Below, one piece after another: positions 1 to 8,337 of a DNA stretch of 64,000 bases (position 1 is the first letter of the stretch; each line of letters begins with the position of its first letter). Source of the DNA: an uncultured Paracoccaceae bacterium. GTDB taxonomy: Bacteria > Pseudomonadota > Alphaproteobacteria > Rhodobacterales > Rhodobacteraceae. Position numbers and translations under genes: made by a program. The stretch covers positions 62,001 to 126,000 of the forward strand of contig CANNFR010000008.1 of the NCBI GenBank assembly GCA_947503935.1, read 5' to 3'. Under the pieces are notes generated by a model that made no database searches, was not told the DNA's origin, and was given only the letters and a program-made list of their open reading frames with translations.

Positions 1-1101
1 GGGGTCCAGACGGTTGCGGAAGACGACGGTTTCGAATTCGGTCTTGATCCCGGTGCGGTTGCCGAATTCATCCATCAGGGCCTGCAAGGCGGGCCCGAGG
101 CCCAGATCGTCCAGCACGCCGGGGCGCAGATCGCGGCTGATCCGGCGGACCTCCTGAATGGCGCCGGAAAGCGTGCCGATGCCCTTGTCCAGGCTCTCGC
201 CCGCCCGCGCGTCGCCCTTTGCGATGCGGCGCCGGGCCAGTTCCAGCGTATAGCGCGCGCCGACCAGGATCTGGCTGATCGAATCGTGGAGTTCGCGCGC
301 CACGCGGCCGCGCTCTTCCTCCTGGGTGTCGAAGACACGCTGGGTCAGGGCCTTCAGCTTGGCATCGGCCAGGCGCCGTTCGCGCAGGTTCAGCATGAGG
401 CCGGAGGCAAAAACCATCAGCAGGGCGGCCAGGGTGATCGCCCCGATATAGAGGAAGGTCTGGCGCACTTCCGCCTCGGTCTCGGCCCGGGCGGCGGCGA
501 CGGTGGCGCGGATATCGTCGATGAAGATACCGGTGCCTACGGCCCAACGCCAATCCTGCAGGCCGATGACGTAACTCACCATCTCGGCCTCCTCGCCCGT
601 GGTGGGCTTCCACCAAAGATGGGTGTGATACCCGCCGCCAGAGCGGGCGAGTTCGATGAATTCTTGCGTGATCGCGGTGCCCTGGCTGTCTTCCAGGCCC
701 AGCCAGTTCTCGTTGATCAGTTGCGTCTGGCGCGGGGCGACAAGGTTGGTGCCGTCGTAATCGAAGACGAAGAAATAGCCATCCTGCCCATAAAGCATCG
801 CGGCCAGCAATTGCTTGACCTCGGTCTTGGCAACATCGTCGTCGGGCAGGGCGTTGCCGTAGATGGCCCCGAAAGCGGTCCGCGCGATTGAGATGTAGTT
901 CTTCAGCTCTGCCCGCTTTGCCGACAATAATTGCAGCTCAAGGGCGGCAACTTCGCGCGTGGCCGTCGCGCGGGCCTGCATGGTCACGACCAGCGCGATG
1001 GCCGCCGCCGCCAGGATCAGCGGCAGCGCCGCCCAGAGGAAGATGCCCAGCCGTGGCACGCGGGCAGAGCGGCCCGACGTATCGAGTTTGCGTGTTGGCA
1101 G
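1..1101 (-). CDS. Cache-domain sensor histidine kinase, NarX/DegS-like HisKA_3 type (3' end outside window)
   Basis: This is the N-terminal and central part of a membrane sensor kinase; the reading frame is open to the left edge, so the ATPase domain lies outside. Translation shows an N-terminal membrane segment, then a periplasmic single-Cache domain (motifs DGYFFVFDYDGTNLV, WWKPTTGE, and a WRWAVGTGIFIDD end), a second membrane segment, and a dimerisation helix with ERGRVARELHDSISQ, whose His is the expected phospho-acceptor of the HisKA_3 family. It would sense a small periplasmic ligand and pass phosphate to a NarL-type regulator, presumably to the left. The start is uncertain. No ATG lies upstream in frame. 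A CTG at 1101 has a good GGAGG eight bases before it; a GTG at 1059 is the alternative. A terminator separates it from the upstream binding protein. Confidence 0.85.
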   Translation of the reverse strand, partial: MPTRKLDTSGRSARVPRLGIFLWAALPLILAAAAIALVVTMQARATATREVAALELQLLSAKRAELKNYISIARTAFGAIYGNALPDDDVAKTEVKQLLAAMLYGQDGYFFVFDYDGTNLVAPRQTQLINENWLGLEDSQGTAITQEFIELARSGGGYHTHLWWKPTTGEEAEMVSYVIGLQDWRWAVGTGIFIDDIRATVAAARAETEAEVRQTFLYIGAITLAALLMVFASGLMLNLRERRLADAKLKALTQRVFDTQEEERGRVARELHDSISQILVGARYTLELARRRIAKGDARAGESLDKGIGTLSGAIQEVRRISRDLRPGVLDDLGLGPALQALMDEFGNRTGIKTEFETVVFRNRLDP

Positions 1102-1162
1102 GTCTGGCTCCTCCGCTCGGCCGCCCCAAGGCGCACTACTATACGCCCAAGCGCGTCTCCTG

Positions 1163-1202
1163 CAAAGAAAACGCCGCCCCTTTTTGCAGCGAAGGGGCGG
1201 CG
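1163..1202 (-). terminator. Rho-independent terminator after the binding-protein gene
   Basis: A perfect 9-bp stem (CGCCGCCCC at 1172-1180 with GGGGCGGCG at 1194-1202) is followed on the minus strand by TTTTCTTT. It lies 20 bases past the stop of the 1222-2268 gene and before the histidine kinase start, so it should reduce read-through into the kinase. Confidence 0.75.
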
Positions 1203-1221
1203 GCGTGAGGTTGGGTCTGGC

Positions 1222-2268
1222 TTAGAAGCCTGCCTTGATCTTCTCGAATTCCTCCAGCATCCGCTCGCGCATGGTGTTGTCCATGGGCGTCTGGGCCAGA
1301 AGGGTCGAGGTGATCGGGTTCACGAAGGCCGCTTCCATCTCGGTGGGGTCGATCGCCCCGGTGCCGGTGCTGTTGGTGTGGACATAGCCGAACCCGTCCA
1401 GCAAGGCCTGGGCCGAGGCGGGCTCAAGCCAGGCATTGATGAAGTCGTAGGCCTTGTCCTCGCTGCCCGGCGCGTCCTTCATGTTGACGTAGCCGCAGAA
1501 CCAGTTCGAGGCGCCCTCGGCCGCTTCGCGCTGGAAGCCGACCGGAAAGTCCTCCTCCTGCATGATCGCCACGCCGTCGTTCCACGACCAGGCGATCTGC
1601 ACCTCGCCCGAGACCATCAGCTGTGCCAGTTCCGACGGATCGGCCCAGTAGGTGCGGACATTCTCATGCGCCACGCGTAGCCAACTGGCGGCGGCCTGGA
1701 ACTGCTCTTCGGTCACATCGGTCCAGTCGCTGACGCCGGTCGCCAAGAGGGCCAGGGCCCAAACGTCGTCGGTGTTGTCGGGCAGCGAGATACGGCCGGC
1801 ATAGGCGGGGTTGTGGAAGACCTGCAGGCTGGCCACATCCTCGGCCGGGACCGTCTCGGTATTATAGGCGATGGCGGTATAGGCGTAATCGGTCGGAATG
1901 TACCAGACGCCCTCATCATCGCGGAAAATTTCGGACTCGAGGAACCGCGCCTCAATATTCTCGAATTCGGGAATACGGCTGGTATCCCAGGGTTCAATCA
2001 GACCGGCATCGCGGTATTTCGAGACCATCTGGCTGCACGGATGCACCACATCGGCGCGAAAGCCCGAGGCGACCTTCTGAAACGCCTCATCATCATCGGC
2101 AAAGAGCGCGTAGGTGGGCGCCGCGCCGTGGGTTTCGATGTAGGAACTGATTAACGCCTCATCCTCGAACCCGGCCCAGTCGAAAACGATCAACTCAGGG
2201 TCGGCGGCTAAGGCGGGCAGGGCCGTGGCAAAGACGGCGGTGGTGATCATAAGGCGATGAAGGCGCAT
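1222..2268 (-). CDS. Extracellular solute-binding protein, spermidine/putrescine (PotD/PotF) type
   Basis: 348 residues, the usual size for a periplasmic polyamine-type ABC binding protein. A Sec signal peptide is clear (MRLHRLMITTAVFATALPAL, cut near ALAA). The mature protein begins with the family-like ELIVFDWAGFEDEALI, and further on has IPTDYAYTAIAYNT and a WSWNDGVAIMQ segment that resemble the ligand-cleft strands of PotD relatives. No permease or ATPase gene lies in the window, so it is an orphan here. It is transcribed toward the sensor kinase, with a terminator between, which suggests either a partner transporter elsewhere or a role in presenting ligand to the kinase (inference). Exact substrate is unknown. 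Confidence 0.85.
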   Translation of the reverse strand: MRLHRLMITTAVFATALPALAADPELIVFDWAGFEDEALISSYIETHGAAPTYALFADDDEAFQKVASGFRADVVHPCSQMVSKYRDAGLIEPWDTSRIPEFENIEARFLESEIFRDDEGVWYIPTDYAYTAIAYNTETVPAEDVASLQVFHNPAYAGRISLPDNTDDVWALALLATGVSDWTDVTEEQFQAAASWLRVAHENVRTYWADPSELAQLMVSGEVQIAWSWNDGVAIMQEEDFPVGFQREAAEGASNWFCGYVNMKDAPGSEDKAYDFINAWLEPASAQALLDGFGYVHTNSTGTGAIDPTEMEAAFVNPITSTLLAQTPMDNTMRERMLEEFEKIKAGF

Positions 2269-2419
2269 GGGTTTCCTTTCCGGAAAGCGTGAAAGCTGGG
2301 TAAGAATTAGTTTAGCTCTGGCGCGCCCTCAAGGGTTTGATGCAGGATTGTCGGGCCCGAGCGCGAAAATAACCGTCCAAGGGCCCCGGCACGGCGCAAG
2401 AAAAGGCAGGATCTGACGC

Positions 2420-3232
2420 ATGAGGAGAGCCCGCAGCCCCGACAAACAACCTCTGGCGGCGGGTGAGGGGGCGGTGCTGACCGCGCGCCTTGTGCTCTGG
2501 CCTGCGTTCTTCGCCGGTATCCTGATCGCCTGGGCGGCGCTTTGGGTGATGGGGCAAGAGGTGCGGGGGTTTGCCGTCTATGGCCCGGATTTCTGGCTGG
2601 CGCTTTGCCGCGCCGCCGCCGCGGACCTGGCCTATCTGCCGCTGGTGGCGATGTGGGCGGTAATGGCGGCGGCGATGATGGCACCCACCTTCGTGCCCGC
2701 CTTGCGCACCTTTCTGGACCTGCCGCCGCCCGCGGGCCGGGCCGGGCAGGCCGTGGCGCTGGTGGCCGGGTATCTGGCGGTCTGGGCCGCCGCCGCCTTC
2801 GGGTTCGCCGCCTTGCAGGCAGTATTGGGGCGGGCCGGCCTGATGGCGCCTGACGGGCGCAGTCTGTCGCTTTGGCTGAATGCGGGCATCTTCCTTGTGG
2901 CGGGCCTCTACCAATTCTCGCGCCTCAAATCGGCTTGTCTGTCGCGCTGCCGGGCACCGATGACCTTCTTCATGACCCATTGGCGCCCGGGCGCCTGGCC
3001 GGCGTTTCATATGGGCGCGCGCATGGGCACCGATTGCCTGGGCTGCTGCTGGGCGCTGATGGCGCTGGCCTTTGTGGGGGGCATGAGCAACCTGCTCTGG
3101 ATGGGCCTCGCCACCGCACTGATGGTCGTCGAAAAACTCCCCAACCTTGGCGAGTTATTGACACGCCCGCTTGGTTGGCTGTTAGGTGCCCTTGCGGCAG
3201 CTTCGGCGGCCATGGCTCTGGGAGGATTCTGA
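2420..3232 (+). CDS. DUF2182 predicted metal-binding membrane protein
   Basis: 270 residues with about six or seven hydrophobic segments; it matches the DUF2182 family by its YQFSRLKSACLSRCRAPM block followed by a GTDCLGCCWALMAL segment. These Cys-rich motifs, with nearby His residues (MTHW, FHMG), are why the family is described as metal binding. It is an inner-membrane protein. It opens a tightly packed operon: its TGA overlaps the ATG of the DUF1326 gene (TGATG at 3230-3234), a pairing I recognise as recurrent. Function is not established; metal handling, perhaps copper, is an inference from Cys/His content. The chosen start follows an AGGCAGGAT-like ribosome site. Confidence 0.85.
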   Translation: MRRARSPDKQPLAAGEGAVLTARLVLWPAFFAGILIAWAALWVMGQEVRGFAVYGPDFWLALCRAAAADLAYLPLVAMWAVMAAAMMAPTFVPALRTFLDLPPPAGRAGQAVALVAGYLAVWAAAAFGFAALQAVLGRAGLMAPDGRSLSLWLNAGIFLVAGLYQFSRLKSACLSRCRAPMTFFMTHWRPGAWPAFHMGARMGTDCLGCCWALMALAFVGGMSNLLWMGLATALMVVEKLPNLGELLTRPLGWLLGALAAASAAMALGGF

Positions 3233-3894
3233 TGCCCGACACCGTGCAACCCCACGCCGCGGCGGAGGCCCAGCTTGGCCGTGTGCCCTGGGCCATCCAG
3301 GGCGAGCTGATCCTGAACTGCAATTGCACCGTTTTTTGCCCTTGCGTAGTCTCTTTGGGCAAACACGCCCCCACCGAGGGCTATTGCCAGGCCTGGAGCG
3401 GTATTCGCATCGACAAGGGCCATTATGGCGACGAGGATATCTCGGGCCTGAATGTCGGCCTCCTGTTGGAAATCCCCGGTCTGATGGCGCGCGGCAACTG
3501 GAAGGCAGCCGCCTTCATTGATGAGCGCGCGAGTGACGCGGCCTATGACGGGCTGGTGGCGATTTTCTCAGGCGCGGCAAGGGGTACCACCGGCCTTTTC
3601 AAGTTGCTGGTGTCGGAATTTTTGGGCGCCGAGCGGGCGCCCGTGACGTTTGAGACCGAAGGGAAAGAACGCCGCCTGACTGTCGGCAAGAAGATCCAAG
3701 GGGCGGTGGTGCCGGTGCCCGGCAAGGACCCCGATCAGGATATCGTCGCGGTCAACACGCAATATTGGATGGGCCCCGACATCACGGTGGCCACCGCCAC
3801 CAAGGGCCGCGTGCGCGCCTTCGGTCGGGTCTGGGATTTCGACGGCCGCTCGGCCGAGATCTGCCAGATCGACTGGCATGGCCCCGAAACCTGA
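3232..3894 (+). CDS. DUF1326 domain protein
   Basis: 220 residues, probably cytoplasmic with no signal peptide. The N-terminal third carries the family-defining Cys cluster CNCTVFCPCVVSLG, and the middle has EFLGAERAPVTFETEGKERR, typical of DUF1326. The Cys-x-Cys...Cys-Pro-Cys arrangement suggests metal or thiol chemistry, but no activity is established. The ATG at 3232 overlaps the DUF2182 stop by one base, so translational coupling is likely. The pair sits upstream of dmdA in the same operon, so it may be needed for, or coexpressed with, sulfur-compound turnover (inference). Confidence 0.85.
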   Translation: MPDTVQPHAAAEAQLGRVPWAIQGELILNCNCTVFCPCVVSLGKHAPTEGYCQAWSGIRIDKGHYGDEDISGLNVGLLLEIPGLMARGNWKAAAFIDERASDAAYDGLVAIFSGAARGTTGLFKLLVSEFLGAERAPVTFETEGKERRLTVGKKIQGAVVPVPGKDPDQDIVAVNTQYWMGPDITVATATKGRVRAFGRVWDFDGRSAEICQIDWHGPET

Positions 3895-3904
3895 GGCCGG
3901 GGCC

Positions 3905-4417
3905 ATGATTACCCCCGGCTGGTGCCACACGATGGCGCGCTACAATACCTGGCAGAACAACAACTTGCTGGACGCGGCTGACACGCTGACCGACGATTCC
4001 CGGCGCCAGGACCGAGGCGCCTGGTTCGGCTCGATCCACGGCACGCTGTCGCACCTCCTCTGGGGGGATCTGCTGTGGATGAACCGTTTTGATGGAGGCG
4101 ATCCGCCACCGAATGCGAACCACTTCATGGACACCGCAACCGCGTTTCCCGACTGGACCGAATACAAGCGCCGGCGTCGGGCCACCGACAACCGCATCGA
4201 GGCCTGGGCCGCGCGGTTGGAGCCGGACGATCTTGAGGGGGATTTGTCCTGGTATTCCAAAGCGATGGAACGCGATTTTACCAAGCCTAAATCGATTTGC
4301 ATCATGCAGGTCTTCAACCACCAGACCCACCATCGAGGCCAGGTTCACGCCATGCTGACGGCCGCCGGGGCCCGGCCCGGCGACACCGATCTGCCGTTCA
4401 TGCCGGATGCGATCTGA
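3905..4417 (+). CDS. DinB family protein (putative metal-dependent hydrolase fold)
   Basis: 170 residues from the ATG at 3905 (MITPGWCHTMARYNTWQN). The four-helix DinB signature is visible: an N-terminal MARYNTWQNN helix, a GSIHGTLSHLLWGD helix with the first conserved His, and a VFNHQTHHRGQVHAML helix with the His pair that binds the metal in this family. The family includes thiol-dependent transferases and DNA-damage-induced proteins, so substrate cannot be named. An ATG at 3878 would extend it by nine residues but overlap the DUF1326 gene; the later start matches the family N-terminus better. Its TGA overlaps the dmdA ATG (ATGA-type junction at 4415-4419). Confidence 0.85.
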   Translation: MITPGWCHTMARYNTWQNNNLLDAADTLTDDSRRQDRGAWFGSIHGTLSHLLWGDLLWMNRFDGGDPPPNANHFMDTATAFPDWTEYKRRRRATDNRIEAWAARLEPDDLEGDLSWYSKAMERDFTKPKSICIMQVFNHQTHHRGQVHAMLTAAGARPGDTDLPFMPDAI

Positions 4418-5520
4418 TGGCGCTTCTGTCGCCCTCGCGCCGCATCCGCCGCACGCCCTTTTCCGACGGGGTCGAGGCCGCGGGCGTCAAGGCCTACACG
4501 GTCTACAATCACATGCTGCTGCCGACGGTCTTCGACAGCGTCCAGGCCGATTACCACCACCTCAAGAAACATGTGCAGGTCTGGGATGTCGCCTGCGAGC
4601 GTCAGGTGGAACTGCGCGGCCCCGATGCTGGCCGGCTGATGCAGATGCTGACCCCGCGCGATCTGCGCGGCATGCTGCCCGGACAATGCTATTACGTGCC
4701 CATCGTCGATGAGACAGGCGGCATGCTGAACGATCCGGTGGCCGTGAAGCTGGCTGAGGATCGTTGGTGGATCTCGATCGCCGACAGCGATTTGCTGTTC
4801 TGGGTCAAGGGCATCGCCAACGGCTATCGCCTGGATGTTCTGATTGATGAGCCCGATGTCTCGCCGCTCGCCATCCAGGGTCCGAAATCAGATGACCTGA
4901 TGGCGCGGCTGTTCGGCGACGAGATTCGCAATCTGCGGTTTTTCCGCTTTGGCTGGTACACGTTCGAGGGCCGCGACATCGTCATTGCCCGGTCCGGCTA
5001 CTCCAAACAGGGCGGGTTCGAGATCTATGTGATCGGCGGCGATATCGGCATGCCGCTCTGGCACGCGCTGATGGAGGCAGGCGCCGATCTGGACGTACGC
5101 GCCGGGTGCCCCAACGTGATCGAGCGGATCGAGGGCGGGCTTCTCAGCTACGGCAACGACATGACGCGCAATAACACGCCCCATGAATGCGGGCTTGGCC
5201 GGTTCTGCAACACCGAAACCGCGATCGGCTGCATCGGGCGAGATGCGCTTTTGCGCGTGGCCCGTGAGGGGCCGGTGCGCCAGATCCGCCCGCTGACCAT
5301 CGATGGCGGCCCGGTACCGGCTTGCGAGTATCCCTGGCCGCTGATGGCCGAGGGTGAGAAAGTGGGCCAGATCACGTCTGCTGCCTTTTCGCCCGACCAC
5401 CGCACCAATGTCGCCATCGGCATGGTCCGCATGACCCACTGGAAGCCCGGCACACGGATCACGCTTGAAGCGCCCGATGGCGCGCGCGAGGCTGTCGTGC
5501 AACCGCAATTCTGGAATTGA
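4417..5520 (+). CDS. dmdA: Dimethylsulfoniopropionate demethylase DmdA (GcvT family)
   Basis: 367 residues, the normal DmdA length. The enzyme moves a methyl group from DMSP to tetrahydrofolate, giving methylmercaptopropionate, the first step of the demethylation pathway in marine bacteria. The N-terminus SRRIRRTPFSDGVEAAGVKA, then AYTVYNHMLLP, HVQVWDVACERQVE, IARSGYSKQGGFEIYV and CPNVIERIEGGLLSYGND follow the DmdA pattern rather than that of glycine-cleavage T-protein. The acuI gene directly behind supports the call, since dmdA-acuI is a known roseobacter arrangement. Start at 4417 overlaps the DinB-like stop. A more distant GcvT-like methyltransferase is the alternative, but the motif match is strong. 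Confidence 0.9.
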   Translation: MALLSPSRRIRRTPFSDGVEAAGVKAYTVYNHMLLPTVFDSVQADYHHLKKHVQVWDVACERQVELRGPDAGRLMQMLTPRDLRGMLPGQCYYVPIVDETGGMLNDPVAVKLAEDRWWISIADSDLLFWVKGIANGYRLDVLIDEPDVSPLAIQGPKSDDLMARLFGDEIRNLRFFRFGWYTFEGRDIVIARSGYSKQGGFEIYVIGGDIGMPLWHALMEAGADLDVRAGCPNVIERIEGGLLSYGNDMTRNNTPHECGLGRFCNTETAIGCIGRDALLRVAREGPVRQIRPLTIDGGPVPACEYPWPLMAEGEKVGQITSAAFSPDHRTNVAIGMVRMTHWKPGTRITLEAPDGAREAVVQPQFWN

Positions 5521-5531
5521 AGGAGACCCCC

Positions 5532-6521
5532 ATGTTCAAGGCCCTGCTGGTGGAGAAGGACGAGGACGGCAAGACCCATGCCGCCGTGCAGGAGCTGGAC
5601 GAGGCGCGTCTGCCTGACGGCGATGTCACCGTCGCGGTCGAGTATTCCACGCTGAACTACAAAGATGGCCTCTGCATCGGTCCGGGCGGTGGGCTGGTGC
5701 GGAACTATCCGCATGTGCCGGGGATCGACTTTGCCGGTATCGTCGAGGCCTCGGACGACGCCCGCTATAGCCCTGGCGACAAGGTCGTGCTGACCGGCTG
5801 GCGCGTGGGCGAGGCGCATTGGGGCGGCTACGCGCAAAAGGCGCGGGTTAAGGCCGATTGGCTGGTGCCTCTGCCCGAGGGGCTGACCACGCGCCAGGCG
5901 ATGGCGGTGGGCACGGCGGGATTCACCGCGATGCTGGCCGTCATGGCGCTTGAATACCACGGGCTAACCCCCGAGAAAGGCGAGGTTCTCGTCACTGGCG
6001 CCGCCGGTGGCGTCGGCTCGGTCGCCACCGCGATCCTGGCCCAGCTTGGCTATCAGGTTGCCGCTGTGACAGGTCGGCCCGAGACGGAGGGCTATCTGAC
6101 CGCGCTTGGCGCCGCGCGGATCGTGCCGCGCGAAGACCTGGCCGAGACCACCAAGCGCCCGCTTGAGGGCGAAACCTGGGCGGGATGCGTCGATGCCGTC
6201 GGGGGCGCGATGCTGGCGAGGGTGCTGGGCCAGATGAAATACGGCGCCTCGGTCGCGGCCGTCGGCCTCGCCGGCGGCGCAGGCCTGCCCGCCACGGTGA
6301 TCCCGTTCCTCCTGCGCGGCGTGAACCTTCTGGGCATCGACAGCGTCATGCGCCCCTATGACGACCGCGTCCGCGCCTGGGCGCGCATCGCCAAAGACCT
6401 GCCGATGGACAAGCTGGACGCAATGATCCAGCCCGCCACGCTGGCTGACCTGCCGCAGTTGGGTGCAGATATCCTCAAAGGTCAGGTGAAGGGCCGCGTC
6501 GTCGTCGATGTGAACGCCTGA
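5532..6521 (+). CDS. acuI: Acrylyl-CoA reductase AcuI (zinc-less MDR family)
   Basis: 329 residues. AcuI reduces acryloyl-CoA to propionyl-CoA with NADPH, removing the toxic product of DMSP cleavage. Visible features are the MDR N-terminal fold (NYKDGLCIG, HVPGIDFAGIVE), the nucleotide-binding VLVTGAAGGVGSVA, and the C-terminal VKGRVVVDVN typical of the YhdH/AcuI branch. Catalytic zinc ligands are absent, as expected. The ATG at 5532 follows an AAGGAG ribosome site at 5519-5524 that overlaps the dmdA stop, so the two are cotranscribed. A TTG at 5517 is in frame but less likely. Confidence 0.92.
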   Translation: MFKALLVEKDEDGKTHAAVQELDEARLPDGDVTVAVEYSTLNYKDGLCIGPGGGLVRNYPHVPGIDFAGIVEASDDARYSPGDKVVLTGWRVGEAHWGGYAQKARVKADWLVPLPEGLTTRQAMAVGTAGFTAMLAVMALEYHGLTPEKGEVLVTGAAGGVGSVATAILAQLGYQVAAVTGRPETEGYLTALGAARIVPREDLAETTKRPLEGETWAGCVDAVGGAMLARVLGQMKYGASVAAVGLAGGAGLPATVIPFLLRGVNLLGIDSVMRPYDDRVRAWARIAKDLPMDKLDAMIQPATLADLPQLGADILKGQVKGRVVVDVNA

Positions 6522-6530
6522 ATACAACCG

Positions 6531-7358
6531 TCAGGCGCGCAACACATTTGCCACCCGATCGGCTTGGCGCAGAAGGGGCGCCTCACCAAACCGGCGCAGG
6601 CGTTCAACCACTCCAATGCCCTTGCTCTCGTGATAATCGGCATTTGCCCGCTCCTGCGCCGCGATAAAGGCCCGCAACTCGGCTAGGGCCGCCTCGCATT
6701 CGGCACAATCCAGTTGGCTATGCTGAACGTACACATTCATGGCCACCTGAAAGCCCAGATAAAGGTCCCAAAGCTCAACCTCTTCATAGCCTGTATCGGT
6801 GACGAACGCGCAATGCCAATAGGCCTCTTCAGGGCCGTCTTGCGGGGCAAGAGCCGCGATGTTGCGCGGCATGAGCAGGAATTTCTGCTGCACGCCGCCG
6901 CCATTGCCGGTGGCCAGATGGTGAACCCAGCTGATCAGATCGACCTCCCAGAGGAACATGAGGAAGCCCGTGACTTGCGCGTGTACACCCACCAGCCCGG
7001 TTTGCAGGGCGCGGATCGGCAGTTCGACCGGGTTTATGATCACGCCGAAGGGGTGCCCATCTACACAACACCCGACCGCGCGCCTGCCGTCGGGGCAAAG
7101 CCCCTCCCAATTCAGGGCCAGATAGTCATAATCCGGCGATCCATCGGGGGACGAGGCTTCTGCGGCTTCATTCGCCGCCGCAATACAATCACCGTCGGTA
7201 TAAACGTCCGGCTCAAACGTGTAGAGGGTCAGCCGTGCGTCCTCATCGCCACCAAACATATCGCCTGCGACCGCCATAACGCGTTGCGTGTAGGGCAAAT
7301 CCTCATATCCGCGCCCGATTTTCGACAGATCAACAAGGGGTTTTGGGCCGAACATCAA
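6531..7358 (-). CDS. Conserved hypothetical protein
   Basis: 275 residues, acidic, no signal peptide or membrane segment that I can see. I do not recognise the family. Notable features are a Cys/Gly-rich RRAVGCCVDGHPFG motif near the middle, a paired DCAECEAALAELRAF segment near the C-terminus that looks helical, and an aromatic FLMFLWEVDLISWVHH stretch. It converges with acuI, with nine bases between the stops. The 174 bases upstream to the next gene hold its promoter region, in which I see no clear motif. Function unknown. Confidence 0.6.
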   Translation of the reverse strand: MMFGPKPLVDLSKIGRGYEDLPYTQRVMAVAGDMFGGDEDARLTLYTFEPDVYTDGDCIAAANEAAEASSPDGSPDYDYLALNWEGLCPDGRRAVGCCVDGHPFGVIINPVELPIRALQTGLVGVHAQVTGFLMFLWEVDLISWVHHLATGNGGGVQQKFLLMPRNIAALAPQDGPEEAYWHCAFVTDTGYEEVELWDLYLGFQVAMNVYVQHSQLDCAECEAALAELRAFIAAQERANADYHESKGIGVVERLRRFGEAPLLRQADRVANVLRA

Positions 7359-7531
7359 AAAAATGCCTTCGGAGGATCAGAGGATGAAATGAAGTTTCAC
7401 GATGGCGTTGATCAAGCCGGAATGCAAGCTAACCGACATGCACGATTAGAGGCCAAAAGGCGCGTTGTAGCGAGCTTCGGTCTCACCTATCGACTGAGGG
7501 GTGACCTGCCGCCGTTTGGCGTGGTCGCGCG

Positions 7532-8161
7532 TTACTCCGACGAGTAGACCAAACGCAGATGCCCGCGGCGGGCGCCCGCATCGGGTTCGGCAAAATCCGC
7601 GCTGTCCTCGGCAAAGCCGGGCAGGGGGGCCAGGGCGGCTTGGGTCTCGGCCCCCTGGCAGGTGGCCGCCGCACTGCCCGCCAGCCGAAAGCGGCGCGGC
7701 GCGCGGCCGATAGCGCCATCGGCCACAAGACCGCCCAGAACGCGGGCCACATCGCCCGCTTCATTGCGCAGCGGCAAAAGCAGCATGCGCGCATTCAGGG
7801 CGGGGCGACCGATGCTACGGTTCGATGTCAGCTCCAATTCCACCGCGGCCGGTTCGGCGAAGGCGCGCTCAACCTGGCGCTGCACCTCATCGCGGATCAC
7901 GGGCTCGAAGAAGGCGGTCAGCGGCATGCCACGCACCTCCATCCCCATGAGGTCGTTCAGATGCATCCCCGCAAGGCGCAGGCGCGCCACGCCGGGCGCG
8001 ATTCGTTCGGCGATGAAGGCATATTCCAGCGCGCGTTCGATCCCGCGCGGGTCGATCTGGGCGCGGGTCGGCAAATCGCCCTCGGCACGCAGCCCTTCCC
8101 AATAGGCGCGTAGCTGCGCCAATGCCGGATGATCCGCTGTCTTGCCACGTCGATCTGCCAT
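7532..8161 (-). CDS. PAS_5 domain protein
   Basis: 209 residues from the ATG at 8161 (MADRRGKTADHPA), chosen because GGAAGG lies about nine bases upstream; an ATG at 8221 would extend it. It fits the alphaproteobacterial PAS_5 family: an N-terminal helix with LRAYWEGLRAEGDLPTRAQI, the DPRGIERALEYAFIAERI strand-helix, RLRLAGMHLNDLMGMEVRGM, and a central LLLPLRNEAGDVARVLGGLV strand pair. Members are single-domain soluble proteins thought to be regulatory; several are linked to CtrA or cell-cycle control. The tail after residue 150 is low complexity and probably disordered. It is divergent from yicC, with CtrA-like half-sites between. Confidence 0.8.
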   Translation of the reverse strand: MADRRGKTADHPALAQLRAYWEGLRAEGDLPTRAQIDPRGIERALEYAFIAERIAPGVARLRLAGMHLNDLMGMEVRGMPLTAFFEPVIRDEVQRQVERAFAEPAAVELELTSNRSIGRPALNARMLLLPLRNEAGDVARVLGGLVADGAIGRAPRRFRLAGSAAATCQGAETQAALAPLPGFAEDSADFAEPDAGARRGHLRLVYSSE

Positions 8162-8247
8162 GCTCACGACCTTCCCACCCCATATCAGTCCGTCAATGAT
8201 CTTCATGGCCCCAACCTGCATATTGTCGTCCCGCCGGCCATGTTTCG

Positions 8248-8332
8248 TTAACCATGCCAGCGGATTGCTTACCTGAGTGTTAACATGCCATAGAAGTCTC
8301 GCATTTGGCGGGAATTCTTCACCAATGGTTAA
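8248..8332. promoter_or_regulatory. Two TTAACCAT half-sites (CtrA-like) between PAS_5 gene and yicC
   Basis: TTAACCAT occurs at 8248-8255 on the plus strand and at 8325-8332 on the minus strand, in the divergent intergenic region. The octamer matches the half-site reported for CtrA in Rhodobacterales. The second copy is within six bases of the yicC ATG, where bound protein would block initiation. Function is inferred from sequence alone. Confidence 0.4.
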
Positions 8333-8337
8333 TTGAG

